From: Monocercomonoides exilis
Lineage: Eukaryota; Preaxostyla; Oxymonadida; Polymastigidae
Direction of reading: 5' to 3'
NCBI GenBank assembly: GCA_001643675.2
Contig: LSRY02000008.1
Location: 1,189,501-1,253,500 of the forward strand
DNA length: 64,000 nucleotides
Shown: positions 31,757-42,531 of the stretch, piece by piece
Position numbering within the stretch: the stretch's first letter is position 1
How the letters are laid out: each line of letters begins with the position of its first letter
Program-made: the position numbers and the translations under genes
Notes under the pieces: model-generated
Seen by the model: only the letters and a program-made list of their open reading frames with translations
The model's database searches: none
Told to the model about the DNA's origin: nothing

Positions 31757-34095
31757 ATGCTAAAGGCGTTGAGAAGAGAAGGTTGCGTTGAAGAAAGAAT
31801 TTCAGTGAATGAATCGCGTTTCTCATCTTCTTCCCCATTCTTCTTTTCACCTTCCATTCCCTTTATATCCCTCTTTCATTTGACATTTTTCAATATTTCA
31901 ACAGCATCTTCAGATTGCCCATCTCCAACAATTACGTCAACCCAAACATCAAGTTTTATGAATAGTTGCTCATTCTTGTCTGTTAATGATGCATATGATG
32001 GCGGAATTGTTCCCTCCCTTAATAACCACTTGGCTTTCTTGACTGCCTCAAACACATCGTTTGTCAGATGTTGTCGGACAAGGAATGTTGTTTGCGAAGG
32101 AACTGCAGAGGTACCATTGAAACCAGACAGACAGAATGAAACATTCAATGGAGCTAATTCATTCACTTGGTGTGAATGGAATGGATCGAGAACAACAGGA
32201 AAAGGCGAGGTATATTCCGATGGCACTTCGAACGGTGGTGCGATATTCATGTGTGGTCAATCGTTGGCCGCTGTTTCAGTTTCGCATTGTGCATTCAATG
32301 AATGTGTCGCGCATTGGTGCGGTGGAGGTATTAGTTGCTATAATATTAAATCGGTTGAGATTGTGAATAACACGTTCAATTCATGTAATGCGCAAAATCG
32401 ATATGGAGGAGGGGTATTCGTTTATTTGATTTCGACGTGTGCTCGGACCAGTGGATGTGAATTCCAGAATTGTAAAGCAAATAATGCTGGAGGAGGACTT
32501 TATCTTGATAATTTTAATGTTTCGGGGCAAGAATGCATTGAGACAGAAAATGGAGGAGGGAAAAGTGCGTGTGTGTTTGACTGCAGTTTCACTTCATGCT
32601 CGATAACAAACAATGGAGGTGGGGGTATGTGTTGTGCTAACATTCCAATCACACAATTCAAAATGAGGAGCATTCGGTTTATTTCATGTTCAGCATTAAG
32701 AGAAGGCGGAGGATTGGAGTTATATCCATACAGACAAGCATCACAAAATGATGTGATTTATTGTTATTTCCTGTTCTTTCACGAATGCAAATGCTCTGCA
32801 GCCACTCCATATGGTCATGATATGGTATATTATGATCGATATAATGTTTTTAAGTCTTCAAACAATCCTTTCTATGAATGCTACACAACAAATACAGATG
32901 ACAAGAGAGTGTGTTATGGATATGATTATACGGGAAGTAGTTGGTCGTACTATCACACAGAAAAAAAGGATTGGTTGAAGGACAAGACAGTATACGTGTC
33001 AGAGAGCGGGAATGATGAACATGTGCTGTGCGGGTCAAATGAATCAAATCCGTGTCTGACGGTGAAGAAGGCGTTTGAGATGTGCGAGGTGCAGATTAGC
33101 TTGACAATCACGCTGCTGGACGGGAATCACACAAGCGAGGCAACAACAGTTGATATTGGAGAAAAGAAGATTTCAGTTATTGGGAAAGGCAAAGATAAGA
33201 GTTCGATTGGAACAGGAGCCCTTTCATCAACTGGAGCGCTGTTCAGTGTGACAACAGGCCAACTTGGTTTATTGCACATGAAGGTTGATTGCAACTCAAA
33301 TGCAAATCCTTCTTCGCCGAGTGTAGTTGCGGTGTCTGATGGAGGTGGGTCACTCTCGTTGGAGGATGTTGTGATCACCACGAGTAAAACAGGAGACTAT
33401 GTGATGTCGTCGTCAGTGTTTGTGGTGCCGCTGTCGCAGCTGTCGATGGTTGATGTGGAGATCATAAATATGAATGTCTCAAAATCATTGTTCTCTGAGC
33501 CGGATCTCTCTTCTCCTTCTTCTTCTTCTTCATTGTTGTCATTGTCGTCAACTGCACTGTATCTGACAGCCACAGCATCAGGAGATAGCGTGCTGGCGAA
33601 TGTGAAGGTGACGAATGTGAAGTTGACTGAAGGAGATGGGGTGGTTGTGGCAAAGAGTGTGAAGGCAGGAGAGACGTTCGGGATGATGAGCACGAGAACA
33701 GAAGGGGAGCAGAGTGGTTGTATATTTGGGAAGGGCGATTCTGAGATGAATTTTTGGTCGCATGTGAAATTGGAGGGAGGAATAAAAAATCATAGGTGCG
33801 TTGCGAATTTGTTTCTGTTTTGCTGCAACCCGTGCAACCCACATAAAATAAGCACCATCACTGCTGCAAAACTCGAAATCTCCTGTTTTATCGAGGAGAA
33901 GAAAATCGGGTTTATTTGTGAAAAGGAAAGGAAGAAAGGTGAGTAATTTGATGGAACATCAACGATTTATTTTTTCTTTGAAAAAAAAGAGTATTTATGT
34001 TAATTCATAAATTTCGATGTTTTGCAGAAACAAAAAGTGGACAAGTTTCTTTGTTGAATCCTTCTTTTTTTTTTTCAATGAAAAAATTCATATGA
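31757..34095 (+). CDS. Gene F: longest beta-helix-like family protein, with predicted 3' intron
   Basis: A frame of 729 codons (31757-33946) from an ATG (MLKALRREGC). It has the full family core and extends about 220 residues beyond the other copies: DCNSNANPSSPSVV, then LEDVVITTSKTGDYVMSSSV, a Ser-rich segment (SSPSSSSSLLSLSS), NVKVTNVKLTEGDGVVVAKS and KAGETF. The last 75 residues (NHRCVANLFLFCCNPCNPHK onward, ending ICEKERKKGE) look unrelated to the core. The final codons coincide with a strong donor, AAAG|GTGAGTAA. Removing 33939-34027 (acceptor TTTTGCAG) joins in frame to a 22-codon tail ending at TGA 34093-34095. No signal peptide is visible in this frame, so a further 5' exon is likely. 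The block from GGAIFMCG to ACVFDCSF matches E and the FYECYTTNTDDKRVCYGYDY block matches B. Probably secreted or surface; role unknown. Confidence 0.7.
33939..34027 (+). other. Predicted 89-bp intron at the 3' end of gene F
   Basis: Consensus donor GTGAGTAATTT and acceptor GATGTTTTGCAG. The joined frame adds a short tail and a TGA stop. Mirrored at 36615-36703. Confidence 0.6.
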
Positions 34096-35286
34096 TTTTT
34101 ATTTTTTCATTCATTAGCCAACTGCTTTTGAATGATTTTTTAGACTACAATAGTTATTAAAAATATATATCGATCTTTTCTTTTTCATTCTTTTTTTTTC
34201 AAATGTGATTTTCACAACAACATTTTTTTATAACAAAATGAAAAAATCAAATAGTTCCCTTGTTTGAAAGGATATATGAAATTTCGGAACAAACTGTTGA
34301 AGAACTTCAAAAATGATATGTTGATGAACAAACAAACAAATGGATAAATGAATGGATGAAAAACATCAAACAAGAGTATTTTCACAGCAACTGATGAATG
34401 AAAAAGGAAAACGATAACTTTTTTTTGTATTTTTGTCAAGTAATATCAAACTCTTCTGATTTGTCAATCATTCATTTTCATTTTGACAGGGGAAAATAAA
34501 AATGAAAACAATTATTCATTGAGAAATCAGATGAATTAGAAAATGGGCTTTATCATGATTCAAATGAGAAACATTTATCAAAATGAAAAATATGAATCAA
34601 AAAATGATCAAATCTTTTTTATTAGAAATGATTATTTTTCATTGACGTTTAACTCTATATCCTTTTTTATATCAACCACAAGGCACTCAATGGCTTTCAA
34701 AATCATGATTTCAAAATTAATCACCCATATTAATTCTTTTGAATTGAATGTTTCTTTTTAGTTTGTTTAGCTGTCTATTATTTCAGAACTAATATATCTT
34801 TCCCAAAACTTTGATGAGACGATAATTATACAATCACTTTATGTTCATTTCTCTTTTATGATTTTTGAAATCACATTTTAACTTCAAAATAAGTTTTAAT
34901 GCACCAATTTATCAAACATATTTGGAACAATGAAAAATTACCAACAAATTGTGATTTGCATTTCTGTCAAATTTGACAAATCGATTGTCCTCATTCAAGG
35001 AAAATCCCAAATGTCATTGAATATGGAGATTTTTTACATGTGCGATTTTTCAAAAAAAGTGAAACATTTTTATTTGATATTTTTATTCTATTTTAATAAT
35101 TTAAGAGATGCTCAAATTAATTATTCTAACTTTTTATTGCGTGAAATTAAATATAAATATATATATAGTTAGTGTTAATAATGGTGGATACTTTCAATAA
35201 CTGTGGACAGTTGCATTATCTCAACAATCGTTGACAGTTGCTTTTTGACAATTAACCCAATTATTCCCTCATTGAATATGAACTTA
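34096..35286. other. AT-rich 3' flank, inner left arm
   Basis: Non-coding AT-rich DNA mirrored at 35353-36546. It carries a MITE-end motif at 34701-34730 (minus orientation). Small open frames (34543-34761, 34930-35172 and minus 34212-34439) are short, low in complexity and duplicated only because of the palindrome. Just before the loop is a ~120-bp GC-richer segment with GTTGACAGTTGC and GTGGACAGTTGC near-repeats. Confidence 0.5.
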
Positions 35287-35352
35287 TATATCTTTCAAAA
35301 ATGAATCTTTCTTAATTCCTGGGAGCAAGTTGTAACATTACAGTACGTCTCA
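35287..35352. other. 66-bp palindrome loop
   Basis: The only sequence at the centre without a mirror partner. It contains CCTGGGAGCAAGTTGTAACA. Possible breakpoint of the inverted duplication. Confidence 0.85.
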
Positions 35353-36546
35353 TAAGTTCATATTCAATGAGGGAATAATTGTGTTAATTGTCAAAAAGCA
35401 ACTGTCAACGATTGTTGAGATAATGCAACTGTCCACAGTTATTGAAAGTATCCACCATTATTAACACTAACTATATATATATTTATATTTAATTTCACGC
35501 AATAAAAAGTTAGAATAATTAATTTGAGCATCTCTTAAATTATTAAAATAGAATAAAAATATCAAATAAAAATGTTTCACTTTTTTTGAAAAATCGCACA
35601 TGTAAAAAATCTCCATATTCAATGACATTTGGGATTTTCCTTGAATGAGGACAATCGATTTGTCAAATTTGACAGAAATGCAAATCACAATTTGTTGGTA
35701 ATTTTTCATTGTTCCAAATATGTTTGATAAATTGGTGCATTAAAACTTATTTTGAAGTTAAAATGTGATTTCAAAAATCATAAAAGAGAAATGAACATAA
35801 AGTGATTGTATAATTATCGTCTCATCAAAGTTTTGGGAAAGATATATTAGTTCTGAAATAATAGACAGCTAAACAAACTAAAAAGAAACATTCAATTCAA
35901 AAGAATTAATATGGGTGATTAATTTTGAAATCATGATTTTGAAAGCCATTGAGTGCCTTGTGGTTGATATAAAAAAGGATATAGAGTTAAACGTCAATGA
36001 AAAATAATCATTTCTAATAAAAAAAGATTTGATCATTTTTTGATTCATATTTTTCATTTTGATAAATGTTTCTCATTTGAATCATGATAAAGCCCATTTT
36101 CTAATTCATCTGATTTCTCAATGAATAATTGTTTTCATTTTTATTTTCCCCTGTCAAAATGAAAATGAATGATTGACAAATCAGAAGAGTTTGATATTAC
36201 TTGACAAAAATACAAAAAAAAGTTATCGTTTTCCTTTTTCATTCATCAGTTGCTGTGAAAATACTCTTGTTTGATGTTTTTCATCCATTCATTTATCCAT
36301 TTGTTTGTTTGTTCATCAACATATCATTTTTGAAGTTCTTCAACAGTTTGTTCCGAAATTTCATATATCCTTTCAAACAAGGGAACTATTTGATTTTTTC
36401 ATTTTGTTATAAAAAAATGTTGTTGTGAAAATCACATTTGAAAAAAAAAAAGAATGAAAAAGAAAAGATCGATATATATTTTTAATAACTATTGTAGTCT
36501 AAAAAATCATTCAAAAGCAGTTGGCTAATGAATGAAAAAATAAAAA

Positions 36547-38885
36547 TCATATGAATTTTTTCATTGAAAAAAAAAAAGAAGGATTCAACAAAGAAACTTG
36601 TCCACTTTTTGTTTCTGCAAAACATCGAAATTTATGAATTAACATAAATACTCTTTTTTTTCAAAGAAAAAATAAATCGTTGATGTTCCATCAAATTACT
36701 CACCTTTCTTCCTTTCCTTTTCACAAATAAACCCGATTTTCTTCTCCTCGATAAAACAGGAGATTTCGAGTTTTGCAGCAGTGATGGTGCTTATTTTATG
36801 TGGGTTGCACGGGTTGCAGCAAAACAGAAACAAATTCGCAACGCACCTATGATTTTTTATTCCTCCCTCCAATTTCACATGCGACCAAAAATTCATCTCA
36901 GAATCGCCCTTCCCAAATATACAACCACTCTGCTCCCCTTCTGTTCTCGTGCTCATCATCCCGAACGTCTCTCCTGCCTTCACACTCTTTGCCACAACCA
37001 CCCCATCTCCTTCAGTCAACTTCACATTCGTCACCTTCACATTCGCCAGCACGCTATCTCCTGATGCTGTGGCTGTCAGATACAGTGCAGTTGACGACAA
37101 TGACAACAATGAAGAAGAAGAAGAAGGAGAAGAGAGATCCGGCTCAGAGAACAATGATTTTGAGACATTCATATTTATGATCTCCACATCAACCATCGAC
37201 AGCTGCGACAGCGGCACCACAAACACTGACGACGACATCACATAGTCTCCTGTTTTACTCGTGGTGATCACAACATCCTCCAACGAGAGTGACCCACCTC
37301 CATCAGACACCGCAACTACACTCGGCGAAGAAGGATTTGCATTTGAGTTGCAATCAACCTTCATGTGCAATAAACCAAGTTGGCCTGTTGTCACACTGAA
37401 CAGCGCTCCAGTTGATGAAAGGGCTCCTGTTCCAATCGAACTCTTATCTTTGCCTTTCCCAATAACTGAAATCTTCTTTTCTCCAATATCAACTGTTGTT
37501 GCCTCGCTTGTGTGATTCCCGTCCAGCAGCGTGATTGTCAAGCTAATCTGCACCTCGCACATCTCAAACGCCTTCTTCACCGTCAGACACGGATTTGATT
37601 CATTTGACCCGCACAGCACATGTTCATCATTCCCGCTCTCTGACACGTATACTGTCTTGTCCTTCAACCAATCCTTTTTTTCTGTGTGATAGTACGACCA
37701 ACTACTTCCCGTATAATCATATCCATAACACACTCTCTTGTCATCTGTATTTGTTGTGTAGCATTCATAGAAAGGATTGTTTGAAGACTTAAAAACATTA
37801 TATCGATCATAATATACCATATCATGACCATATGGAGTGGCTGCAGAGCATTTGCATTCGTGAAAGAACAGGAAATAACAATAAATCACATCATTTTGTG
37901 ATGCTTGTCTGTATGGATATAACTCCAATCCTCCGCCTTCTCTTAATGCTGAACATGAAATAAACCGAATGCTCCTCATTTTGAATTGTGTGATTGGAAT
38001 GTTAGCACAACACATACCCCCACCTCCATTGTTTGTTATCGAGCATGAAGTGAAACTGCAGTCAAACACACACGCACTTTTCCCTCCTCCATTTTCTGTC
38101 TCAATGCATTCTTGCCCCGAAACATTAAAATTATCAAGATAAAGTCCTCCTCCAGCATTATTTGCTTTACAATTCTGGAATTCACATCCACTGGTCCGAG
38201 CACACGTCGAAATCAAATAAACGAATACCCCTCCTCCATATCGATTTTGCGCATTACATGAATTGAACGTGTTATTCACAATCTCAACCGATTTAATATT
38301 ATAGCAACTAATACCTCCACCGCACCAATGCGCGACACATTCATTGAATGCACAATGCGAAACTGAAACAGCGGCCAACGATTGACCACACATGAATATC
38401 GCACCACCGTTCGAAGTGCCATCGGAATATACCTCGCCTTTTCCTGTTGTTCTCGATCCATTCCATTCACACCAAGTGAATGAATTAGCTCCATTGAATG
38501 TTTCATTCTGTCTGTCTGGTTTCAATGGTACCTCTGCAGTTCCTTCGCAAACAACATTCCTTGTCCGACAACATCTGACAAACGATGTGTTTGAGGCAGT
38601 CAAGAAAGCCAAGTGGTTATTAAGGGAGGGAACAATTCCGCCATCATATGCATCATTAACAGACAAGAATGAGCAACTATTCATAAAACTTGATGTTTGG
38701 GTTGACGTAATTGTTGGAGATGGGCAATCTGAAGATGCTGTTGAAATATTGAAAAATGTCAAATGAAAGAGGGATATAAAGGGAATGGAAGGTGAAAAGA
38801 AGAATGGGGAAGAAGATGAGAAACGCGATTCATTCACTGAAATTCTTTCTTCAACGCAACCTTCTCTTCTCAACGCCTTTAGCAT
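36547..38885 (-). CDS. Gene F-prime: mirror copy of gene F
   Basis: The 729-residue prediction is identical to gene F over its full length, including the unusual C-terminal extension, the 3' donor (CTCACCTTTC on the + strand) and the intron at 36615-36703. The leader intron (39053-39129) is mirrored too. F and F-prime are tail to tail around the palindrome centre. The identity implies very recent duplication or continuing homogenisation, since other paralogue pairs here differ widely. Function as for F, unknown. Confidence 0.7.
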
Positions 38886-39052
38886 AACGCTGCAAAATAT
38901 CTCAATATGATTGTATCATTTTTTCTGCTTCTTCTTCCCCTTCTGATCATCATGGCTTCCACACATCTCTTTTTTTCCTTCTGTTTCCGTTTTCTTCCTT
39001 CTTTCCATATTCCATTCGCATTCATCGCTTTTGAATATTCATGCAAAAGTCC

Positions 39053-39129
39053 CTATTATCAATTAAAAATATAAAGAAAAAATATAAAAAATACATAAAA
39101 TTGATATTAAAAATATCACAAACCAGTAC
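39053..39129 (-). other. Predicted 77-bp intron upstream of F-prime
   Basis: Mirror of 31512-31588 with the same donor and acceptor. Confidence 0.65.
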
Positions 39130-39662
39130 CTTTTTCTTTTTGCAATCTTCTTCCTTTTCTTCATCTTCATTTCCATCTTGACTTCCTGTCACATTTCTTC
39201 TTCAGCCATTTCCTCAATTTTCCGATTACTCTTTTCCGTCGCTTCCCCTTCTTCTTTTTCAAATCGCCGCACAAATCTTCAAAGGTCTCCTCTTCCATTC
39301 ATTTCATTGATTTCCTCCAGCTCATTCTTCGATATTCTCAAATTTTTGTTATTGCCTGATTTCTCAAAAGCATCCAATATGCTCTTTCCCCCATGTTCAT
39401 TCATTGCCTGAAAATGTCCTTCCATAAATCTTAATCCCTCAAAAAAATAAAAAAAATAAATATGTGAAAAATTTGAGAAAAAAAAATAATACAAAACACA
39501 CTCTAAAAATATATTTATCGCCAATCTTCACACACTTTCTTCTTCTTCTTCGAGTGCCTCTCAAAATATTGTTCTTTTCTGCCAACAAAACTCGCCTTTT
39601 CTGTCTCCGCTGCCAATCTCAACATCAATGAAAGTGATTCTGTTCTGCTTCCAAAAACTTGC

Positions 39663-40067
39663 TTATTTCCAATTCTCGGCACTGATTCCGCTCGAATAAC
39701 ACACAAACAATAAAAATCCTTCAATAAAATTTTTAATGAAGATGAGGATGATGATGACAGCGATGATGGCAATGACAGAGATGAAGATGATGAAGATGGT
39801 GAACGCGATGTTATTGTCAAGTTTGAATACTATGTATCTTCTGTCAGAAGATATTCTCAGCATCGCAACCTCGTTCTCTGCTCTTGTGAATAACGTTTCA
39901 ATGATAGAAGGCTGAAGACAAAGGTCAAATGACTCAAAGTCCATTTTGCCTGTAATCCACTCCAAGCTTCTTGTATAACGCCAAACTTTCTGATTTTCTC
40001 GTATATTTGGTTCAAAAGCCAAGTAATCAAATCCAGTTCCATCGCTCCCCCCAGCGCGTAAAAGCAA
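39663..40067 (-). other. Conserved leader-region open frame, copy in right palindrome arm
   Basis: Mirror image of 30577-30981. The 3' part and the sequence just after it (about 39530-39720) resemble the gene D leader at 14400-14600 more closely than the opposite arm. Both contain the GGCGAGTTTTGTTGGCAGAA string. Confidence 0.35.
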
Positions 40068-40269
40068 TGTCTTGCCATTCCCACCCCAAGAAATGCGCCT
40101 TGTTCTGTCCCAACCAATTTCAATCTCCTGTTTCAGTTATTTGCCCCAATCTCCCCAACAAAAATTTTCTGAAAATATCCCACCCTCATTAAAAAACGCT
40201 CACTTTTCATTGAATTTTGTTATTCTTCCTTTTAGCTTTGAATGTCTTCCAACCCCGTTCATTTCTGCT

Positions 40270-41850
40270 CCATTAAAATTCATTTTTCATCGCATTTCTA
40301 TCCATCGCGCATGTTGAGTCCAAAATAAGTCACATAAATATTTGTAACAAAATACATTCAGGCTCTAATATATTTGTAAGGTATCATTTGGCTCCCTTCC
40401 TCGCTGTTCTGCTCTGCAAAGAATAGATTGTCCATTTTTTATAAGTTGTCTGAATCACGACTTTGGAGAGGATACGGATGATAACATCTTCACAATCAAT
40501 AGAGCAATAAAAATTGCATACATCGAAAATTCTTCTTTTCCATCGAAAATATTGTTGCTTCACAGCCATTCATCAATCAAAATGAATAATTTCATCTTCC
40601 ATCGAATAAATATTCTTTTGTAATACCCCACATTTTCACTGGAAATATTTCACTTAGTCAACCTGTGCTTGTTTTAGCTTCGGAATCTCACTCCGTTGGC
40701 AGTTTCTGAGCATTTGGCATTTCTTGATCATGTTCCATAACGAATTAGAGCCACAAAAGAAAAGGGGCACAACTCGATGTGTCGTGGCTGAATGGGCATA
40801 TGAAGACAATGCGATTGTAAAAGAATGGATTTATGGTGTGGGGCGATGGAGTTGAGTACTTGAAGGAGGCAGGGTTTAGAGAGGGAATGGAACGATAAAA
40901 GAATGTTTTTTTGGGGGGAGAAAGAGGTGGTTTTGGTGATATTTCAGATGCAAAACGGATGTGCGGGAGATGGATTTGGATGGGATTTTGAGGGGTTGTT
41001 TTTTCGATTTTTGTGAGTTGGAAGGAGTGGAGGTCGTGTTAATTATTTGAGAAAAGGAATTTGATGTGGAGGAGGTGGGATAAGAGGGGAAAACAAGAAG
41101 GGCGGAAGATGAGTGGCGTTAATGAAATATATTTATTGGAGGGGAAGAGAGAGATGGAGAAGAAATGGAAAAGGGATTATTTTTTTTTATGTATCGAGAG
41201 AAGGAGAAGGCATATGGGGCAGGGCAAGAGGGAGAGTATTTGCGAGTGAGTGTTTGATAAGAAGGAAAAGTGGGGTTGAAGAAGAAAAAAAAAAGAAAGA
41301 ATATTTTTTTATCATTTTTTATTTTTTATTGAAAGGACCGTTTGGACGCTCCTCTCATTTGCGGGGCAAGTGTTGGAGGCGGAGGCAGAGGAAGACGGGA
41401 AGAAGGAACATCAGCGCTGGTGCTTTGCATTGGAGGTGTGGAGGCAGAGGAAGATGAAGGGCTGACAATGAGAGGGTGTCTTGCAATGGAAAGAGACAGA
41501 AAAAGGATGGAGGTATTTATTTTTTGATTAGAGAAGGATGATGGGAAAAGGTGTTACAAGGAGTGAAAAAGAAAGGAATTTTGCAATTGTTTATGGAAGA
41601 GATGGAGGATATGTGGTGGAGGGGCGTTGTTGTTGTTTTGGAGGAAACGGAGAGAAGAAGAAGGCGATACAGCGGAAAGGGATGGGAAGGGATTCTTCAG
41701 ATGGAATCTTCTTCATTGTAAGTTTTTTATGGAATGGAGTTTGCGGAGTTGTTCCTCTGAAAGCAGGGCAAGGATTGGAAATAAATTATTTTTTGGAGCA
41801 GAAAGGAAGCGAAGACGGGGCTGACGGGCTTTGTTGCTGAAAAGAACGAT
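40270..41850 (-). repeat. Inverted, partly diverged copy of the 5' flank module
   Basis: Reverse-complement counterpart of 28870-30400. It is nearly identical to that copy up to about 40960, then clearly diverged from about 40960 to 41850. Outside 41850 it joins sequence homologous to 11590-12280 instead of the left arm's own flank. The inner palindrome identity therefore ends inside this module. Confidence 0.75.
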
Positions 41851-42055
41851 ATTTTAAGAAAAAAAGGAAATGAAGAAGAAAGGATGAATTAGAAAAAGTG
41901 TGTGAAGAAAATTCATTATGAAACAGTTTGTTATTATTTGTTTTGTTTATTTTAAAAAAAAAATATCTTTCACATTTTTTTTTACAAATTTGTATATTTT
42001 CTTAAATAAAAATTTCATGATATTTTTTATTTGATACATATTTTTATTCAGAATA

Positions 42056-42277
42056 TTGAGTGAATTGCCGAAAGATGCGCGGAAAGCCATCATATGTTGC
42101 CTGAGGGATGTCGATGGAGCGCAGACTGTTTATTCTTTTAATCCTTGCTTGAAGAATGAGCAGAAGATGGGAAGAAGAGATATTCTATATTTTTTTTTGG
42201 TTGAGGGCTGGATGGAGGAAGAAGGGAAGAGAAGAATGGTGAAAGTGAGGTTGAATGGGCAATGGAAGAGAGTGTGA
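42056..42277 (+). CDS. Conserved 73-codon leader open frame, copy 2
   Basis: Same predicted protein as 11851-12072. It is preceded by an intron-like AT-rich stretch ending TTTTTATTCAG. It is followed about 155 bp later by the leader exon that ends at the 42434 donor. Absent from the left palindrome arm. Probably a leader exon; function unknown. Confidence 0.4.
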   Translation: MSELPKDARKAIICCLRDVDGAQTVYSFNPCLKNEQKMGRRDILYFFLVEGWMEEEGKRRMVKVRLNGQWKRV

Positions 42278-42433
42278 AAACAACATATTATTTTTTCTTT
42301 ATTTGGAATTGGACATGAAAGGCGAAGGCGTGGTGTGGTGTGGTGCTTGGAGTGGATGATGTTGGGGTGAGAGTTATTTGGAGAGAGGCAAACAGGGGAC
42401 GAGGGGAGCGAAGAGAAATGAAGATTTGTGGAG

Positions 42434-42531
42434 GTATTTTATTCTTGTTTGTTCATTTTCTTCATGTTTCATTTTTTATTTTTATTTGTATTTGTATTTT
42501 TTTTGATTTGATTGATGTGTGATGCGATCAG
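42434..42531 (+). other. Predicted 98-bp intron upstream of G-right
   Basis: Donor TGGAG|GTATTTTATTC, acceptor GATGCGATCAG|GTGTTGCC; homologous to 11600-11694. Confidence 0.6.
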
